Below, one piece after another: positions 61,441 to 64,000 of a stretch of DNA of 64,000 bases. The stretch's first letter is position 1. Each line of letters begins with the position of its first letter. Both the position numbers and the translations under genes were made by a program. Source of the DNA: DASQZK01 sp963771005. Its GTDB lineage: Bacteria > Bacteroidota > Bacteroidia > Bacteroidales > GCA-2748055. Location: contig CAVYRO010000002.1 of the NCBI GenBank assembly GCA_963771005.1, positions 682,001 through 746,000 on the forward strand, given 5' to 3'. The notes under the pieces are model-generated. The model saw only the letters and a program-made list of their open reading frames with translations, was not told where the DNA came from and ran no database searches.

Positions 61441-64000
61441 CTATTTGATTGTTATGGTTACCCTGGTAATTTTCGAATCACCCTCTCCGTCATTTACCTT
61501 CCATGTGAAATAATCGGTTCCTGTATACCCCCCGTCCGGACTGTAATATTTATCATTCCCTGCTCCGGTCAGTTTTCCATGTTTTGGTTCCGTAATTAAC
61601 GAAATAGTATAAGGTCCCGGACCGCCATCAGGATCATCAAATACCAATTGGATATACTTTGATTTCCCCTGAACGGTATTAATACTTCTGTCTTCTGTCA
61701 GGGGCACTCTGTTTTCCTCTTCCTCAGTGACCACAGTTGCAGCTTTTTCATGGGTATTTATATCCGGTGGCATTGTTTTATCTGTCCGGTGAATGTAAAG
61801 AGCCGTTTCATTACTGAAATCCATGGGTTTCTTAAAGACCTGATTACCTGCCTGAATTTTTAATTTCTGCTGGCGTTTTGTGACTCCGGTGATGCAGTCA
61901 ACCCATTCCAGGTCGTAAGTTCCTTTTTCCATATTGCGTATTCCGGGATCCCTGATTGAATCCATTGAATATGCTATATATGCATAGGGTTTACAATCCA
62001 GTACATAATCCGTTCCCTCATATGCGAGTGAATCTTCAGGATGCATATAGTTAAACAGGGTAGATTCAAAGAAATTTTGCAATGTCCGGCAATCCAGCAG
62101 CCATAATTCAGGCGTATCACTGATATTCATACCCAAAACCATTGAATATGCTCCGGCCATGGCCGCCGCCCAGTTTCTCTGACGTATTTCCGTCCTGTTT
62201 TTTTCAGGCACACTGATATTACCCTGCACCGCATCTTCCGACATATTCAGACTGTATCTTCCTTTGGCATTATCCCATGCCTGCAGGATCCATTTATGGA
62301 AATCATCCGTCGTTTTTACTACGTTCAGGTTGGTCTGGATCGCAAACTGATCGATATCCGGATCATTGGCATGATAAAAGACATTGCCGGGAAGTTGGTG
62401 TGAGGCAATTACATGATCGTAATCATCAGCCTCGCGGATTGCCTTTGCTATTTCAGAAATATGAGACTTCCAGTCCGGGCCTGCTTCCTGTGCCTCTTCC
62501 ATCACGCACCATATCAAGTTCTTATGATGCTCCAGGCGTTTAACAAGCGCCTGGATGAATTCTTTCTCCCGGGGATCCAGTTTCCCGTTCGCATCCAGTT
62601 TCCATCCAAATTCATCCGCGATCTTAATGGCATCATCGTAAATGAAAATATAAATTGTGATCCCGTAATGATCCATCAGGTTGAACCATTCATCCCATTG
62701 GTCCATTACAGCCGGGTTTAATCCTTTTGCGGGATCCTGACCGATCCAGGGATTCTGTTTTGCATCGGGATAGATGTCCGGCTTACTTTTTGATTCCTTC
62801 AGGGCATCTCCCCCGTTTGTTCTTACAGCGATCATGTAGATACTATTGCCCCCGTAATTGGCGAGTTTATCGATCATATTTACCTGGTCGCCGTGCCTGG
62901 TTCCGTCCGGATCAAGACGGCCGCGGTAAAGAAATCCCTCGGGATCTCCCGGGCCGCAGAGGAAGTACGGATCCGGCAATCCGTCATGATCATCATCCCT
63001 GTTGTATACCAGCCATTCCGGATGAGACGGATCAACAATGATCTGACCCTGCATCGCATTTTTGCTGAAACTTTTACGGGGAGGTTCTGACCGGGGGTCA
63101 TTTGTAAAACAAGCGTATATTTTTTGAATATAATCCTGCCTGACCGGTTCCCAGGGCACATTATAGATCTGACCGGTACGGATGACGATCATGTTTTTCC
63201 CTGGCATGATATAAGCCCAGTTCATCCCGGATCCTCCGATCATAAAATCATCTTCAGGATAGTCGGGATACGTTTTATATCCCCCTCCGGGTTTATTGCT
63301 CCAGAAATTAGGGTATTCATTTGACAACCGGAAATGAGGGATCCAGTCTTTGTTCACCATCTGATGTCCATCCCATTTCCCGTCATGCAATAACAGATAG
63401 GCAAACCGGGCATAGTCCCTGGGCCGAAGCCATAAACCCCCGCTCGTTATCCATCTTATACTATCATTCAGCCATCCGGAGATGGATTTTTGCAGATCTG
63501 TAGAATACCCAATATCATAGATGCCAATGGGATGAAATAATTTATTTTCCAGGGATCTCCAGGCAGGTATCCCTGTAAGGTGTCTGAAAATAATGGTAAA
63601 ATGGTTAAAGGCCACGGAGGAATAGGTGGAAAGAGGAAGATATTGTTCCGGGTGGCCCGGATCATAATAAAGTTTTTCAGATTCAGGAGAAATTGTGTCG
63701 TGTCCAACTGTAAAAAGTATACTGCTTTTATCATTAAATCTGTCTTCACCGGCACTTTCGGGCATTATCCCCGATCTATGGTGCATAATATCCTCAAAGG
63801 TAATCTGTTCCTTTCGCTTATCTGAAAGAGGAAATCCTTCAGGAAGCCAGCGTTGATCATAGACCTTACTTCCGGGGGAAATATCTGAAGGAATGTTTCC
63901 TGTTCCGGCTTCCTTATTGATAATTCCAAACAAGGTAATGGCAACCGCTTTTCCGTTGGAAGCAAGTCTTGCTTTTTGAGCCATGCCTTCCTGAGTGCTG
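61441..64000 (-). CDS. Fusion of serine beta-lactamase-like, glycosidase-like and Ig-like domains (5' partial)
   Basis: At least 852 residues, open to the right window edge, so the true start lies outside; residues are counted from the first ATG at 63984. Residues about 1-300 form a class C beta-lactamase/PBP-like domain with a likely SxxK motif (SNGK, Ser9 and Lys12) and MHHRSGIMPE. Residues about 310-720 resemble a glycosidase barrel of the DUF4038/apiosidase-like kind, with WDEWFNLMDHYGITIYIFIY and a possible acid in VMEEAQE. The C-terminus (about 760-847) is an Ig/cadherin-like module (YTGTDYFTWKVNDGEGD). The combination suggests an esterase or transacylase joined to a glycosidase, acting outside the cell; this is inference. 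No frameshift is seen. Confidence 0.75.
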   Translation of the reverse strand, partial: STQEGMAQKARLASNGKAVAITLFGIINKEAGTGNIPSDISPGSKVYDQRWLPEGFPLSDKRKEQITFEDIMHHRSGIMPESAGEDRFNDKSSILFTVGHDTISPESEKLYYDPGHPEQYLPLSTYSSVAFNHFTIIFRHLTGIPAWRSLENKLFHPIGIYDIGYSTDLQKSISGWLNDSIRWITSGGLWLRPRDYARFAYLLLHDGKWDGHQMVNKDWIPHFRLSNEYPNFWSNKPGGGYKTYPDYPEDDFMIGGSGMNWAYIMPGKNMIVIRTGQIYNVPWEPVRQDYIQKIYACFTNDPRSEPPRKSFSKNAMQGQIIVDPSHPEWLVYNRDDDHDGLPDPYFLCGPGDPEGFLYRGRLDPDGTRHGDQVNMIDKLANYGGNSIYMIAVRTNGGDALKESKSKPDIYPDAKQNPWIGQDPAKGLNPAVMDQWDEWFNLMDHYGITIYIFIYDDAIKIADEFGWKLDANGKLDPREKEFIQALVKRLEHHKNLIWCVMEEAQEAGPDWKSHISEIAKAIREADDYDHVIASHQLPGNVFYHANDPDIDQFAIQTNLNVVKTTDDFHKWILQAWDNAKGRYSLNMSEDAVQGNISVPEKNRTEIRQRNWAAAMAGAYSMVLGMNISDTPELWLLDCRTLQNFFESTLFNYMHPEDSLAYEGTDYVLDCKPYAYIAYSMDSIRDPGIRNMEKGTYDLEWVDCITGVTKRQQKLKIQAGNQVFKKPMDFSNETALYIHRTDKTMPPDINTHEKAATVVTEEEENRVPLTEDRSINTVQGKSKYIQLVFDDPDGGPGPYTISLITEPKHGKLTGAGNDKYYSPDGGYTGTDYFTWKVNDGEGDSKITRVTITIK

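Overview
The window comes from a member of the Bacteroidota. The evidence is SusC/SusD pairs, lipoproteins with Cys lipoboxes, several secreted proteins with type IX secretion (T9SS, Por-secretion) C-terminal domains, FISUMP-domain proteins, an AT-rich genome and many glycoside hydrolases. No rRNA, tRNA or CRISPR array was recognised. The organism looks like a glycan degrader whose polysaccharide-utilisation genes are heavily invaded by insertion sequences.

Layout. 1-6509 is a copy of the 3' part of a polysaccharide-utilisation locus: a susD fragment, a DUF1735/DUF5627-type lipoprotein, a small T9SS protein and a FISUMP protein. Its susD is split by an IS4-family element, and an IS1595-family element sits downstream of the lipoprotein gene. 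The same genes recur almost base for base at 47245-51425 without these two insertions. 6836-18361 is an IS field: a decayed DUF772-type (IS1182/IS5-like) element, an IS66 element of the single-transposase (ISBst12) type, an alpha-L-fucosidase (GH29), then a second DUF772-type element carrying three later insertions (an IS21-like remnant, IS66-A and IS66-B). 18365-29520, minus strand, holds three related secreted beta-helix proteins; the largest (1965 aa) also has five LamG-like repeats. 30279-38260 is a second nested stack: a scrambled IS4-type transposase gene, carrying IS66-C, carrying a complete 4.27-kb IS21-like element.

38439-53083 is the main locus: susC-susD, susC-susD, a DUF1735/DUF5627 lipoprotein, a T9SS protein, a FISUMP protein, an IS1595 element and a second, broken FISUMP gene. 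A GH31 enzyme follows at 53432. On the minus strand lie an ECF sigma factor without a visible FecR anti-sigma partner, a GH2 enzyme, a secreted nitrilase-superfamily protein and a large fusion of a serine beta-lactamase-like domain, a glycosidase-like barrel and an Ig-like domain that runs off the right edge. The SusC/D proteins would import oligosaccharides released outside by the secreted GH29, GH31, GH2 and beta-helix proteins.

The most unusual object is the IS21-like element at 32641-36913. Besides istA and istB it has a ParB-like gene overlapping istA, a zinc-finger-like gene near the opposite end, and between them a 78-81 bp repeat array with a conserved 22-23 bp core. A 161-bp remnant of a relative, containing the same terminus and the start of the zinc-finger gene, lies at 12452-12612, which suggests a family of such elements.
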